64,000 bases of DNA from CAWGYT01 sp963826795 (GCA_963826795.1 CAWGYT010000004.1:496001-560000); one strand, 5' to 3'; shown: positions 9,287 through 19,004, counted from the first letter of the stretch. Notes: generated from the sequence alone by a model not told the origin. Numbers and translations: made by a program.

Positions 9287-10945
9287 TTACTTCCCGGCGT
9301 GGTTGCCTGGCGTCGCGCTGTGGCCGCGAGCTGTTTCGGACGATGCGATCAGACGGAGGAGAGCCAACGAGGCTTCACTTTCCTCCGAGACGACCTCATC
9401 GGATCCGGCCCGCTTGAGTTGCCGAATATTCGACTGAAAACGGCAGCGAACGATCAGGCGGCCGCACGGATTTGCGGTCCGAATGGCCCGCACGACGCGG
9501 AGCGCGATTCCATCGTCCGGGACGCACACCACGACGAGCCCCGCGTCCGAAAGCTCGGCCAGCGCCAAGACACGCGGGTCCGTGGCATCGCCTGACACGG
9601 TCCGAAAGCCTTCCTGTGCGAAGGAATGCAGATTAATCGGGCTGAGATCGATCAGACAAACGTCCTTCCCGGTGGTCTCCAACTGCGATGCCACGCTGCG
9701 GCCGATAGGCCCCGCCCCAATCACCACGGCTTGCCGCGTGCCGCTCGATTCCGCAAGCCGTGCGCGGCTCGGTTCGGAGGGGCCCCCGTCGGAAATTCCC
9801 CAACGTAATCCCGCCTTGATCAGGGCCGGCGTCAGGATCAAGGAACCCACCGCGATCGCGACAACGCGCTGATAGTCCCGTTCACTCAGTACCCCCGAAT
9901 CCGTTCCCAGCAGTACCAATACAAAGGCGAACTCGCCGACATGGGCGAGGCCGATCCCCATCGCCACCGCGGTTCGAGTGGGCAGCCCAGTGAGCTTCAG
10001 CGCCACGGCCGCCGCAAAGGCTTTCACGACGATCACCCCGGGCAGCAGGAGCAGCAAAAGACGCGGTTCGTGCCAGACTAACTGGGGATCGAAAATCAGT
10101 CCCAGCCCGACAAAAAACACGGCGGCAAACGTCTCACGAAAGGGCAGCACGAGGGCGTCGATCTGGTGCGACCAACGGTTGCCATTGAAGATGAGTCCCG
10201 CCGCGAAGGCTCCGACCGCCGGCGGCAGTCCGACACAATAGGCGGCCAGCGTTACCCCGCTGAGCGACACGATGGTGAACAGCACGACCAGTTCGGCACT
10301 GCGATAGTTGGCTAACTGTGGAATCGCCCATGTCGCCAAGGCATATCGCAAGCCCACCACGGCAACCAGAAACGCCGATGAAGTTAGCCCCAGCACGACG
10401 TACTGTGCCAGGCCGACCGTGCTTTCGCCGCCGGTCAACATCGGCACCAGCAGCAGAAGAGGAACCAAGGCGGCATCCTGAAACAACAGAATCCCGATTG
10501 CCCGTCGACCGTGCGGTTGCTGCACCTGCCCGCACTCGGAAAGCGCTCGGAAGACGAGCACCGTCGAACTAAACGCCATGGCCGCCGCGATCAACACCGC
10601 CGACTGCCAGTCGGCCCCGAAGCCGTAAAGGACCGCCGCCACGGGAGTCGCCACGAGCAACATCTGCGTCCCGCCGCCGATGAACAACTTGCGGCCCAAT
10701 TGGTTCAGGTCATCAATTGAGAACTCAAGTCCAATCGAGAACAACAAGAGAAAAACACCCACTTCTGCAAAGTGGGCCAGCTGATGATCGTCATCCCGCA
10801 CCCACCCCAAGACTCCGTGCCCGACGATGGCTCCCACGACCAGGTAGCCAATCAGAATGGAGATCTTCAGCCGACGGCATGTCAGCGCGGCAATCAAGCC
10901 CGCCGAGAGGAGAATCATCAGGTCGTAGACGAGTGACAGTGTCAT
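9287..10945 (-). CDS. Kef-type (CPA2) monovalent cation/proton antiporter with RCK domain
   Basis: A 552-residue protein with about 12 hydrophobic segments of the CPA2 fold (residues 1-390; for example FAEVGVFLLLFSIGLEFSID and GLPPAVGAFAAGLIFNG), followed by a cytosolic TrkA-N/RCK Rossmann domain beginning AVVIGAGPIGRSVASQLE and ending near the C-terminus. The order matches KefB/YbaL-type antiporters that exchange K+ or Na+ for H+ under nucleotide control. The upstream ATG at 11065 would add 40 Arg/Gly-rich residues; the start at 10945 (MTLSLVYDLMILLSAG) places the first membrane segment at the N-terminus as in relatives. The broken NhaR-like gene converges on its 3' end. Confidence 0.85.
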   Translation of the reverse strand: MTLSLVYDLMILLSAGLIAALTCRRLKISILIGYLVVGAIVGHGVLGWVRDDDHQLAHFAEVGVFLLLFSIGLEFSIDDLNQLGRKLFIGGGTQMLLVATPVAAVLYGFGADWQSAVLIAAAMAFSSTVLVFRALSECGQVQQPHGRRAIGILLFQDAALVPLLLLVPMLTGGESTVGLAQYVVLGLTSSAFLVAVVGLRYALATWAIPQLANYRSAELVVLFTIVSLSGVTLAAYCVGLPPAVGAFAAGLIFNGNRWSHQIDALVLPFRETFAAVFFVGLGLIFDPQLVWHEPRLLLLLLPGVIVVKAFAAAVALKLTGLPTRTAVAMGIGLAHVGEFAFVLVLLGTDSGVLSERDYQRVVAIAVGSLILTPALIKAGLRWGISDGGPSEPSRARLAESSGTRQAVVIGAGPIGRSVASQLETTGKDVCLIDLSPINLHSFAQEGFRTVSGDATDPRVLALAELSDAGLVVVCVPDDGIALRVVRAIRTANPCGRLIVRCRFQSNIRQLKRAGSDEVVSEESEASLALLRLIASSETARGHSATPGNHAGK

Positions 10946-11337
10946 TTGACAGCATCGAGCATCGCTCGGAAGACCCCGAATCGGACGCCCCAGCGGGTCT
11001 CGCAGACCCGCCGCGGCCTCAGTGCCAGAACCGACCGCCGGGAACCTTGCGGCGGGCAACGTCATTATCAGATCCCGGTTTGTATCAGGAATCGCCTGAG
11101 GCCGCGATCAGAGCGTCGCGCCCTTCCTCGTCCCCGCGCCCTTCCGCGTCCCGCGACCGCGTCCGGCAGGCCGTGACGCTGAGCACGTCATCGCCAGCAT
11201 TGGCTTGACGATTGGCGCGAATTTTTGCGGAATCGGGTGTTAGGGCGACTTAACACTTAAGCTTACCTACCCCGGCTGATCGATAAACTCACCATCGTTG
11301 CGAAGGGAAACGGAAGTTGAATCAGGAGATACGAGGG
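10946..11337. other. Intergenic region between divergent genes
   Basis: About 390 bases separate the divergent antiporter and thioredoxin-fold genes. It must contain both promoters. The part nearest the thioredoxin gene (about 11230-11290) is locally AT-richer, but I could not assign a convincing -35/-10 pair. No RNA gene or repeat was recognised. Confidence 0.5.
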
Positions 11338-11808
11338 ATGGGAATGCGAAGCTGGATTACCTTGGGCCTCGTTGCGACCGCTGCTCTGTGTTGGCCGGCG
11401 GTGGCGGGAGCGGCCGGATGGCTCCGAGACGTCGATCACGCCCTGAACGTCGCGGAAGTCCAGCAGCGGCCCGTTCTGCTTTTCATTTCCATGGACGGCT
11501 GCCATTACTGCACCAAGATGATCGAAACGACCCTCAGTGACCAACGGGTTTGCCAGACGCTGGGGCAACGGTTTGTTCCGGCGGCGATCAAGGGTTCAGA
11601 GCGGCCCGACATATTGAAGGATCTGAAAATCCGCAGCTTCCCCACCACGCTGGTGGTCAGCCCCGACGGCGAGGTGCTCGACCAAATGGTCGGCTACGTG
11701 GATGCCAAGAAGTTCCAAAAGCGGCTGGAACGCTTTTCGCAGCCCCCGGCCGCCACGTCGGCTCAAGCACCGCAGCCACCGGTCCCGCCCGGATATGCCT
11801 CGTACTAG
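11338..11808 (+). CDS. Secreted thioredoxin-fold protein with CHYC active site
   Basis: The start at 11338 is preceded by AGGAG; an ATG six bases later is equally possible. A signal peptide (WITLGLVATAALCWPAVAGA) precedes a small thioredoxin-like domain: HALNVAEVQQRPVLLFIS, then MDGCHYCTKMIETTL with a C-x-x-C pair, KIRSFPTTLVVSPDGEVLDQ with the cis-Pro, and GYVDAKKFQKRLERF. It is close to thiol:disulfide interchange or DUF255-like periplasmic proteins. The last 25 residues are Pro/Ala-rich. It may reduce or isomerise disulfides of exported proteins; the partner is unknown. About 156 residues. Confidence 0.75.
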   Translation: MGMRSWITLGLVATAALCWPAVAGAAGWLRDVDHALNVAEVQQRPVLLFISMDGCHYCTKMIETTLSDQRVCQTLGQRFVPAAIKGSERPDILKDLKIRSFPTTLVVSPDGEVLDQMVGYVDAKKFQKRLERFSQPPAATSAQAPQPPVPPGYASY

Positions 11809-11847
11809 GGCGATTTCCCGACGCCGATGCTGGCCCGAGTCTTGATC

Positions 11848-12828
11848 CTATGGCCGCCAAACCAATTGGGGGTCGAGCTGTCCGAACTCGGGGTCGTCGA
11901 TCCGCTGGAGGAACTGGGAGGCCAACTCGTCGAACTGCGTCGGCGGCCCGAGTCGCCAGAGTCGTAGAGCCAGGTCGACGGTCGCGGGCGTCACCGGGAA
12001 CCAGTCGAGCTCGGTTGCTAGTTGCAACGTCACGACCGCCGCGGACCGTTGCAGCGATTGAAGGTCCGGCATCTGCTGGGACGGGGCGGTTCGCTGTGAC
12101 AGCCAAATCTGAACGACCAGCCAGGCGAGACGAGCCAGTTCGGGCAGCCGGTCGTCGATGTTGGTCAGCATCGACTCAAGGGCCACGGCATTGGCCTCCG
12201 GAAATGCCTGCCCGTCGCCTCCGCGGATCGGGAGCAACCCGACGACTCGGATCGCTTCGCCCGGTCCGTCCAGCGGCAGTCGACGCTGGAGTTGTCGGGC
12301 GAGGCCGGGTCCACGGGCGAGCCACTGGTCACGGAGCGGTTGAAGCCGCAAGCGGAGTTCGTTTTCCAGCTTGGGTTTCTGCCGCTGGATCAGCGCCTCG
12401 GCTCGGCGAATCTGCTCGATCACCAGGTCGCTGTTGTCGGGCGGTTGCGGAGTGACGCGTTGAGCATTTGTGTTTCCGGATCCGGACTCGGCAAGCCATT
12501 TACGCAGGTGATCGATGTTCTGTGCATGCGGAAGTGCCGCGCGGAGGAGGCCGGGCGGCAAGTGAGCGGCTTGCAGGAGCTCGATCACGTCGTGCAGCGG
12601 GGCCATCAAGTCGCCGGGCGAGCGACTCGGCTCGCCCATTCCACAGTCGAGCACATGAACGGTGGTCGCGAGCGTCGGCGTTGTCCAAGAAAGGTTCGTT
12701 CGCATCGTGGCTTGCCAAATGGGAGTGACGTTTCGCGCGAGCTCGACGGCGAGCTTTGACGGACGGGCGTCGCGTGAAGGTCGGCGAGGCGGTAGTCCAG
12801 GAGATTCAGGTCGTCCTGGCTCTGCCAC
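11848..12828 (-). CDS. Hypothetical protein, leucine-rich helical
   Basis: Up to 326 residues without a domain I can name. There is no signal peptide or membrane segment. The middle is helical and charged (EQIRRAEALIQRQKPKLENE), and the C-terminal part contains RLPELARLAWLVVQIWLS and a final DDPEFGQLDPQLVWRP. The protein may begin later than 12828: residues 1-41 are low-complexity and overlap the region just upstream of speA, and an ATG at 12705 (MRTNLSWTTP) is an alternative. The gene converges on the thioredoxin gene (39-bp gap) and diverges from speA. Coding status rests on the long open frame and sensible composition. It could be a planctomycete-specific family. Confidence 0.55.
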   Translation of the reverse strand: MAEPGRPESPGLPPRRPSRDARPSKLAVELARNVTPIWQATMRTNLSWTTPTLATTVHVLDCGMGEPSRSPGDLMAPLHDVIELLQAAHLPPGLLRAALPHAQNIDHLRKWLAESGSGNTNAQRVTPQPPDNSDLVIEQIRRAEALIQRQKPKLENELRLRLQPLRDQWLARGPGLARQLQRRLPLDGPGEAIRVVGLLPIRGGDGQAFPEANAVALESMLTNIDDRLPELARLAWLVVQIWLSQRTAPSQQMPDLQSLQRSAAVVTLQLATELDWFPVTPATVDLALRLWRLGPPTQFDELASQFLQRIDDPEFGQLDPQLVWRP

Positions 12829-12851
12829 AGCGAAACCGAATCGAGTATGAT
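12822..12851 (+). promoter_or_regulatory. Possible sigma-70-like promoter for speA
   Basis: CTGCCA (4 of 6 to TTGACA), an 18-bp spacer and TATGAT (5 of 6 to TATAAT) lie about 80 bases upstream of the speA start. It is a moderate match found by eye. Confidence 0.35.
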
Positions 12852-12929
12852 AGCCGGACTTGGCTCGCCCTCACGGAGGCAGCTATCCGCGTTCCCCCTT
12901 TTTATAGTTCGGATGGGAGAATCCTGCAG

Positions 12930-14834
12930 ATGCTGAAGGAAGATGTTGGACGTTGGAGCGCGACCGAGGCGGAAGAGCTCTACGAAGTGAATCGCTGGGG
13001 GAACGGCTATTTCTCGGTCGGCGACGACGGCAGCGTGTTGGTTCATCCAGGCCGCAGGCCGAATCAGTCGGTGGACCTGCTGGATCTGGTGAAACGACTC
13101 CAGTTGAGGGGTTTAGAGCTACCCGTGTTGATCCGCTTCAACGACATCTTGAAGGATCGATTGTCCGAAATCCACGGGGCGTTTCAGCATGCGATCCAGG
13201 AACACGATTACCGCGGGAAGTACTGCTGCGTCTATCCGATCAAGGTGAATCAGCAGCGGCAGGTTGTCGAGCAGGTCTTGAAGCACGGCGAGCCGTTTGG
13301 GTTCGGGCTGGAGGCAGGCAGCAAGCCGGAGCTGATGGCGGTGATCGCGTTGCTGAACGACGATCGGCCGATTATCTGCAACGGCTTTAAGGACGCAGGT
13401 TTCATTGAAATGGCGTTGATGGCCCAGAAAATCGGCCGACTCGTGATTCCTGTGGTGGAGAAATTCACCGAGCTGGATCTGATTCTCGAGGTGGCCGCGA
13501 AATTGGGGGTCCGTCCCCAGATCGGGGTGCGGATCAAGCTGGCTGCCCGCGGGTCGGGCCGATGGCAGTCCTCCGGCGGCTATCGCTCGAAGTTTGGCCT
13601 GACCGTCACCGAAGTGCTGCGGGCTCTGGATCTGTTGAAGCGGCACGGGATGGAGGATTGTTTTAAGCTGTTGCACTTTCACCTGGGCAGCCAGATCACG
13701 AACATCCGCCATGTGAAAGGCGCCTTGATCGAGGCCTCGCGGATCTACGTCGATCTGGCGAAGCGGGGCGCCGCGCTGGAATATCTGGACGTCGGGGGCG
13801 GCTTGGGTGTCGACTACGACGGGTCCCGCACGAACTTTGAGTCGAGTGTGAACTACACGTTGCAGGAATATGCCAACGACGTGATCTATCACGTGCTGAC
13901 GGTCTGCGACGATGCCGAGATCCCGCATCCGACGATTATTTCCGAGAGTGGCCGCGCGATCGCGGCCTACCATAGCGTGCTGATCTTCAATGTGCTGGGC
14001 ATCGCCAGTCAGGGCGACGAGGAGTTGCCGACCGAGCTCTCGGACGAAGTGGAACAGCCGCTGCTGGACCTGCTGAACACCTACAACGAATTGAATGTCC
14101 GCAACGTGCTGGAAAGCTACCACGATGCCCAGCAGGCCCTGGATATGGCCATCAGTGCCTTCGCGGCCGGCTACATGCCGCTGGACCAACGCAGCACGGC
14201 CGAGAGCTTCTTCTGGGCGATTTGCCGCAAGATCTGCAAATTGGTCGATCAGCTGGAATTCGTTCCCGAGGAACTCGAGAAATTGAACGCCATGTTGGCC
14301 GAAACCTATTTTTGCAATTTCTCACTGTTTCAGTCGCTTCCCGACAGCTGGGCGATCAAACAGTTGTTTCCGGTGATGCCGATTCATCGCCTGAATGAAG
14401 AGCCAACCCAACGGGCGATCCTGGGAGATATCACGTGCGATTCCGACGGGAAGATCGATTCCTTCATCGACCGTCGCGGCGTCTGCAAGACGTTGCCGTT
14501 GCACGCCAGCAACGGCCAGCCGTACTATCTGGGCGTGTTCCTGCTGGGCGCGTACCAAGAGATCCTCGGCGACTTGCACAACTTGTTCGGCGATACCAAC
14601 GCGGCTCATGTGAGTCTTTCGGACGAAGGCGAGTTTGTGATCGAGACGATTATCAAGGGCGACACGGTCACGGAGGTCTTGGACTACGTTCAGTTCAACA
14701 GTTCGGAGCTGCTTTCCCGCCTGCAGACGTCGGTTGAAATCGCCGTCCTGAAGAACCGGATCGGGCAGGAAGAGGCCGGTGTCTTCTTGAAACTGTACGA
14801 AGATGGCCTCCGAGGTTATACGTATTTGCAGTGA
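12930..14834 (+). CDS. speA: Biosynthetic arginine decarboxylase
   Basis: This PLP enzyme of fold III converts arginine to agmatine for polyamine synthesis. The ATG at 12930 follows GGGAGA and yields 634 residues, close to the 630-660 of SpeA proteins; the frame is open further upstream but without homology. Landmarks are the N-terminal block (ELYEVNRWGNGYFSVGDDG), the PLP lysine in CCVYPIKVNQQRQVVE, GFGLEAGSKPELM, the phosphate-binding LDVGGGLGVDYDGS, and HPTIISESGRAI. The C-terminal part has ILGDITCDSDGKID and FVIETIIKGDTVTEVLDYV, the usual closing domain. An ACT-domain gene follows after 73 bp on the same strand and may be co-transcribed. No frameshift is seen over the whole length. Confidence 0.93.
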   Translation: MLKEDVGRWSATEAEELYEVNRWGNGYFSVGDDGSVLVHPGRRPNQSVDLLDLVKRLQLRGLELPVLIRFNDILKDRLSEIHGAFQHAIQEHDYRGKYCCVYPIKVNQQRQVVEQVLKHGEPFGFGLEAGSKPELMAVIALLNDDRPIICNGFKDAGFIEMALMAQKIGRLVIPVVEKFTELDLILEVAAKLGVRPQIGVRIKLAARGSGRWQSSGGYRSKFGLTVTEVLRALDLLKRHGMEDCFKLLHFHLGSQITNIRHVKGALIEASRIYVDLAKRGAALEYLDVGGGLGVDYDGSRTNFESSVNYTLQEYANDVIYHVLTVCDDAEIPHPTIISESGRAIAAYHSVLIFNVLGIASQGDEELPTELSDEVEQPLLDLLNTYNELNVRNVLESYHDAQQALDMAISAFAAGYMPLDQRSTAESFFWAICRKICKLVDQLEFVPEELEKLNAMLAETYFCNFSLFQSLPDSWAIKQLFPVMPIHRLNEEPTQRAILGDITCDSDGKIDSFIDRRGVCKTLPLHASNGQPYYLGVFLLGAYQEILGDLHNLFGDTNAAHVSLSDEGEFVIETIIKGDTVTEVLDYVQFNSSELLSRLQTSVEIAVLKNRIGQEEAGVFLKLYEDGLRGYTYLQ

Positions 14835-14907
14835 GCGATGGCCTGAGTCGCGATTTGGAACGTCTTCCGCGTGAGGCGGCCACGCGATCGCGGGGAGGGA
14901 TGTTTTG

Positions 14908-15425
14908 ATGATTTCGCTGGTCATGACCATCCTGGGACCGGATCGGCCGGGCGTCGTTGAATCGCTGGCCAAGCTGGTCAAGCAGGAAGGCGCCAATTGG
15001 CTCGAGAGTCGGATGGCTCACCTGGCCGGGCAATTCGCCGGGATCGTCCATGTCGAGGTTCCGGCCGAGCAGGCCGATGCGCTGATTGGGCTGCTGAGCA
15101 CGCTCGATCGCCAGGGATTGACGGTGATCGTCCAAAAGGACACCGCCGCCGCCACGATCATCCCCCCGTTTGCGCCCTGCGACTCGAGCTGGTCGGCAAC
15201 GATCGCCCGGGGATTGTGCACGAGGTCACGCGCGTGTTGGCCGAACACCGCGTCAATGTCGAAGCGTTCGAGACCGAATGCACCAGCGCCCCGATGTCCG
15301 GCGGCAAGCTGTTTCGCGCCTCGGCGCGGTTGCATCTCCCCCCAAATTTATCCGTGGGCGATCTGCAAGACGCACTCGAGCAGATCGCTCAGGACCTGAT
15401 GGTGGACATCCGGCTCCACGAGTAA
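14908..15425 (+). CDS. Tandem ACT-domain protein, GcvR-like (frameshifted)
   Basis: The start at 14908 has a strong GGGGAGGGA ribosome site. The first ACT domain (MISLVMTILGPDRPGVVESL, WLESRMAHLAGQFAGIVHVE) is followed, after a frame change near 15172 in CGCCCTGCG, by a second one (LELVGNDRPGIVHEVTRVLA, VNVEAFETECTSAPMSGGKL). Both carry the D-R-P-G ligand loop. The architecture of two ACT domains and no catalytic domain matches GcvR-type regulators, which act by protein contact rather than DNA binding. About 172 residues when joined. It follows speA closely and may sense an amino acid relevant to it, which is inference. Confidence 0.75.
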
Positions 15426-15483
15426 CGCAGGCCCGGTGCAGATCCGAGACGGGTGGATTTCGACTGAGCGTCACGCGCCTCGC

Positions 15484-16203
15484 TTACGGGGCGCTGCGTC
15501 GCTGCTCGAGCAGCCACTGAAACACGGCCGGATTGGCGTAGGTTTCGGTCCAGGAGTCGTGGCCTGCCTCGGGATAGACTGTGAACTTCACGTTGCCGCC
15601 GGCCGCCTTCAACGCGTCGACCATGACCTCGGACCGGGCCAGGGGCACGGCGTTGTCTTTGGCACCGTGAAAAACCCACGTCGGTAGGCCTGAAATCGCG
15701 CCCACGCGTTCGGGATCGCCGCCGCCGCAGATCGGCATAATCGCCGCGTAGAGGTCGGGGAATTTGACCGCGGCGTCCCACGTTCCGAACCCGCCCATGC
15801 TGAGCCCGGTGAGGTAGATTCGCTGGCGATCGATCTTCAGGTCCGATGCGATTCGCCGAGTCAATTCGGCCACGGGCTCACCTTGCCACGAGAATCCTCT
15901 CGGGCACTGGGGCGCGACCATCACGAACGGAAATGACTGGCCGGCGGCGATCAACTTCGGCGGACCATGCACCTTCAGCTGTTCGAGGTCGTCACCTCGT
16001 TCCCCCGCACCATGCAAGAAGACGACCAACGGCCATTCGTCCTGTTGGTCATAGTCTGGCGGGAGGTAGAGCCAATACTTGAGCTTGACGCGCTGCTGAA
16101 ATTCGACCTGGATCTCGTTGGCTTTCATCATGGACGAATTGTCCTGCGCCGCTGCCCCGCTTACCAGCAGGATCAAAATCGCCGCCGCCTTTACGCCTCG
16201 CAT
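15484..16203 (-). CDS. Secreted alpha/beta-hydrolase (phospholipase/carboxylesterase type)
   Basis: A 239-residue protein with a signal peptide (MRGVKAAAILILLVSGAAAQ). The alpha/beta-hydrolase signatures are complete: oxyanion region PLVVFLHGAGERGDD, nucleophile elbow IYLTGLSMGGFGTWD, acid in TWVFHGAKDNAVP and catalytic His in VYPEAGHDSW. The pattern is that of predicted peptidases/esterases in planctomycetes related to poly(hydroxyalkanoate) depolymerase-like and phospholipase/carboxylesterase enzymes. The natural substrate is not evident. The gene is convergent with the ACT gene and has its own divergent upstream region. Confidence 0.8.
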   Translation of the reverse strand: MRGVKAAAILILLVSGAAAQDNSSMMKANEIQVEFQQRVKLKYWLYLPPDYDQQDEWPLVVFLHGAGERGDDLEQLKVHGPPKLIAAGQSFPFVMVAPQCPRGFSWQGEPVAELTRRIASDLKIDRQRIYLTGLSMGGFGTWDAAVKFPDLYAAIMPICGGGDPERVGAISGLPTWVFHGAKDNAVPLARSEVMVDALKAAGGNVKFTVYPEAGHDSWTETYANPAVFQWLLEQRRSAP

Positions 16204-16496
16204 CGCTGATCTCCGGTTTGATTCGCCTGAGCCTGGTTGGATTGGTTGGGCCGAGCCCTGGCTGGGCCCTGAAGGTGTCCCAGTTTAACGGAGCGATCAC
16301 TCGTCGTCATGTGAATTCCGCCGCTTCCCGTCCTGGGTGATCGTGACTTGCACAAGATGACACGGGGAGCGGATGCCGGCCCGCTCCCCGGGGTGGCGAA
16401 TTCCGAGTAGGGGCGGGTCTTTATCCGATCTTAATGCGAATCCTCTATCTTGGCGGAGTGAGGTGTGCTCGGGAATTCAGTCACCAAGGGAGAGCA

Positions 16497-17231
16497 ATGC
16501 CGGACTCACCGCGTTTTCCAGCCGACGATCCACTTGGGCCGAGCTTTACGACCGCCGTTGGACGGCCCATTTCCGGCTGGAAGCGGCATTGGATGACGCA
16601 TGGCACCCAATGGCTGATTGCGGGAGGCGTTCTGCTGGCTGGGGTGGTGATTGCGGTCGTCTCTTGGGCGATCCGGGAGTCCGCGGATTTCTACGCCGCT
16701 GGGCCGTCGCGTCCCACCGTGATCGAACCCGCGGTCGTTTCGCCACCTGCGGTTTCACGGCTGGTTGCCGGTCCGATCAGCCTGGATATTCAAATGGGCA
16801 AGCTGGAGGAGGGCGAGCGGGTGATCGTGATCCGCGACGTGGTGAAGATCTTGCAGGATCGTCTCCAGTTGCGCGGATTTGAAGTCCTCGCTCGAGCACC
16901 GAACAAGCTGGTCATCTATTACCGGGAGGATCTGGGGCCGCCGATCGATGTTTTCCAGGAGACAAGCGATGGGAAGCAGAAATGGGTCAACACGATGCGA
17001 CCCGTTGGCGTCTCCGTCAAGTTGGTACTGGAGCGGCCGCGGGAGCCGAACTGGGTCCTCGGCGAGTCGACGCGGAGCTCGTCGGGAAGGCCGGTCCGAC
17101 TGGGAATTCACGAGAGCGGCACGCGGCTCAATTCGGCCCGCCGGAAGCTCTACCAGCAATCGTATCGGGCCAGCTTGGCTTATCTGGGACAGATCGAATT
17201 GCCCAGCCCTGCGTCGGCCTCGGCCAACTGA
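16497..17231 (+). CDS. Hypothetical membrane-anchored protein
   Basis: The start at 16497 follows GGGAGAGCA. One membrane segment (WLIAGGVLLAGVVIAVVSW, about residues 40-60) precedes a 180-residue extracytoplasmic or cytosolic part with mixed alpha/beta composition (VVKILQDRLQLRGFEVLARA, KLVIYYREDLGPPIDVFQE). I recognise no domain. The next gene, encoding the TIGR03009 protein, begins 200 bp downstream on the same strand, so they may be co-expressed. 244 residues. Confidence 0.6.
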   Translation: MPDSPRFPADDPLGPSFTTAVGRPISGWKRHWMTHGTQWLIAGGVLLAGVVIAVVSWAIRESADFYAAGPSRPTVIEPAVVSPPAVSRLVAGPISLDIQMGKLEEGERVIVIRDVVKILQDRLQLRGFEVLARAPNKLVIYYREDLGPPIDVFQETSDGKQKWVNTMRPVGVSVKLVLERPREPNWVLGESTRSSSGRPVRLGIHESGTRLNSARRKLYQQSYRASLAYLGQIELPSPASASAN

Positions 17232-17430
17232 GACGTTCGGCCGCGGCGCCGAAGCGGCGCCCGAAAATGGCCACGCGAGCCGCCCCGATTGGCCTAGGGC
17301 GATCGGGGGCAGCTTGCTACAATTCCCGCCCACCGCATGTCCGCCTGGGCGGATGGACGCCGGGATGGACGTCCCTTGCGGGAGGTCGAAGTCGTTCCCG
17401 AACCGTCACCAATCAAGGACGAGAGAGCTG

Positions 17431-18555
17431 ATGGGTCATCGCATTTTGCCGAGTGCCACGTTTCTGGTCGGTTGGTCGCTCGCCTGCTGGTCGCTGCCGT
17501 TCGCCCCGGCCTCGGCCCAGAGCGGCAATCCCTCCCGCACCTCATCACCCCAGGTCGCTCCGCGATCGACGCCCCCGCGCACCGCTCAGACTCAATTCAG
17601 CTCGCCCCAGAGCGGTCCAGGTCAGCGCGGCCCGGCTCCGCGCGGACCGGCTCAACCCCGCCTGAATCCGCCGCCGGCCAATGGCCGCGCTCCGGTGCCT
17701 GACGTCAGCAGGACTCCTCCCCCCACGCTCGGACCGAAGACGCCCCCGGGCTTCCCGTTGAGCCCGGAGAAGCAAGCCCGCGTGGACCAGATCCTGAAGT
17801 ATTGGGAACATCATACCGAGCGAATCAAGACGCACGAGTGTGAGTTTGTGCGCGAGAATTTCGATTTCGTGTTCGGCTCGAAGGACACTCCCGCCACCGT
17901 CGATGTGGGAATTGTGCGCTACAAGGCTCCCGACAAGGGGCTGATGCGGGTCGAGCAAGTGTACAAGGTGAACGCCGAGGCGACCGACGAGAAGGACCGC
18001 TACGAGCAACAAGATGTCCAGTTCGGTGAGTACTGGGTCTGCGATGGATCATCGATCTTTCAGTTCGACTCGCGGACCAAGGTGCTGACCGAGACGAAGC
18101 TGCCGCCGGAGATGCGTGGGCAGTCGATTGGAGACGGGCCCCTGCCGTTCTTGTTTGGGGCGAAGGCGGAAAAGATGAAGCAGCGATATTGGATTCGAGA
18201 GGTGACGCCCGAGCAGAATCCGGACGGCGAGTACTTTCTTGAGGCCACGCCGCGGCGGCAGGAAGACGCGGCCAATTTTGACAAGATCCTGGTTCAGCTA
18301 TCGCGCGAAGGGGACTACCTTTTTCCCAAGGCGATGCGGCTCTACAACAAGCAGGGCTACACGCAGTATCGCATGCGAAAGCACACGCCCAACGATCCGC
18401 GCCATCGGATCGCGGCGTTCTTGAAGTACTTCGTCAGTCCTTCGACACCCCAGGGCTGGACGAAGGTCGTGGAGGATTGGTCGGCCGAACCGAGCGATCC
18501 GCGGCAGGCCGCCACGCCGCCGCGCGGTCAGGGCGTGCCCCCCAAGAAACGTTGA
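17431..18555 (+). CDS. TIGR03009-family secreted protein
   Basis: A 374-residue protein with a signal peptide ending near PFAPASAQ, a Pro/Gln/Arg-rich linker (residues 30-110), and then the planctomycete family region: RVDQILKYWEHHTERIKTHE, FVFGSKDTPATVDVGIVRYK, DKGLMRVEQVYKVN, EYWVCDGSSIFQFDSRTKVL, LPFLFGAKAEKMKQRYWIRE and DKILVQLSREGDYLFPKAMR. The beta-rich pattern recalls LolA/LolB-like folds, which suggests a lipid or hydrophobic ligand. That functional link is inference; the family is named but uncharacterised. Confidence 0.75.
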   Translation: MGHRILPSATFLVGWSLACWSLPFAPASAQSGNPSRTSSPQVAPRSTPPRTAQTQFSSPQSGPGQRGPAPRGPAQPRLNPPPANGRAPVPDVSRTPPPTLGPKTPPGFPLSPEKQARVDQILKYWEHHTERIKTHECEFVRENFDFVFGSKDTPATVDVGIVRYKAPDKGLMRVEQVYKVNAEATDEKDRYEQQDVQFGEYWVCDGSSIFQFDSRTKVLTETKLPPEMRGQSIGDGPLPFLFGAKAEKMKQRYWIREVTPEQNPDGEYFLEATPRRQEDAANFDKILVQLSREGDYLFPKAMRLYNKQGYTQYRMRKHTPNDPRHRIAAFLKYFVSPSTPQGWTKVVEDWSAEPSDPRQAATPPRGQGVPPKKR

Positions 18556-19004
18556 CCGGGTTCGGCAAGATACCCGCTGGCAAGCGGTGGGTTTCTGGCC
18601 TCTGGCATCACATCACCGCCCGCCGGGTCCCTCAGGCGACCCCGTGATCGCGCGGGCCGCTCATTTCACGTGACGTGAAAATCCACGCCGCGGCGACTCG
18701 ACCGCGGCAGTCGGGCTCATCAGCCCCTCCGCGAACGCACCCCTGTCGGCGGACTGCCTCGGCCCTCTTCTTGGATTCCCTGCCGTCGGGCATCGGATGC
18801 GGGTGGAATCTCGCGCAGGAATCGCACCGAACGCGGTTGAGACGCGCGTCGACATACTGCAGAACCTGCTCCAGGCACTACAATGAGAAGTCCGGGGACT
18901 TTTGCGCTCGCGTGAATCGATCCGATGGACCCGGGTGGCTGGGAGGGATGGCAAGTTGGAGTCGCATCCGGGGCCCAGCACGGCGAATCTGGCAGAGGAA
19001 CAAG
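18556..19004. other. Intergenic region upstream of nfeD
   Basis: About 450 bases without a recognised gene. The only structured signal I see is the 17-bp palindrome at 18664-18680, listed separately. The frame of nfeD is open through much of this stretch, but translation there is Arg-rich without homology. Confidence 0.5.
18664..18680. promoter_or_regulatory. Perfect 17-bp palindrome, possible operator
   Basis: TTTCACGT and ACGTGAAA flank one G, a perfect 8-bp inverted repeat with a 1-nt centre. It lies 109 bp after the TIGR03009 stop and about 325 bp before the nfeD start. The arms are too short and the loop too tight for a terminator, so a dimeric regulator site is the plausible reading. 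No matching second copy was noticed in the window. Confidence 0.3.

Noticed and set aside
13119..14189. Long open frame antisense to speA
   Set aside because: A shadow of a strongly supported enzyme; composition is typical of antisense translation.
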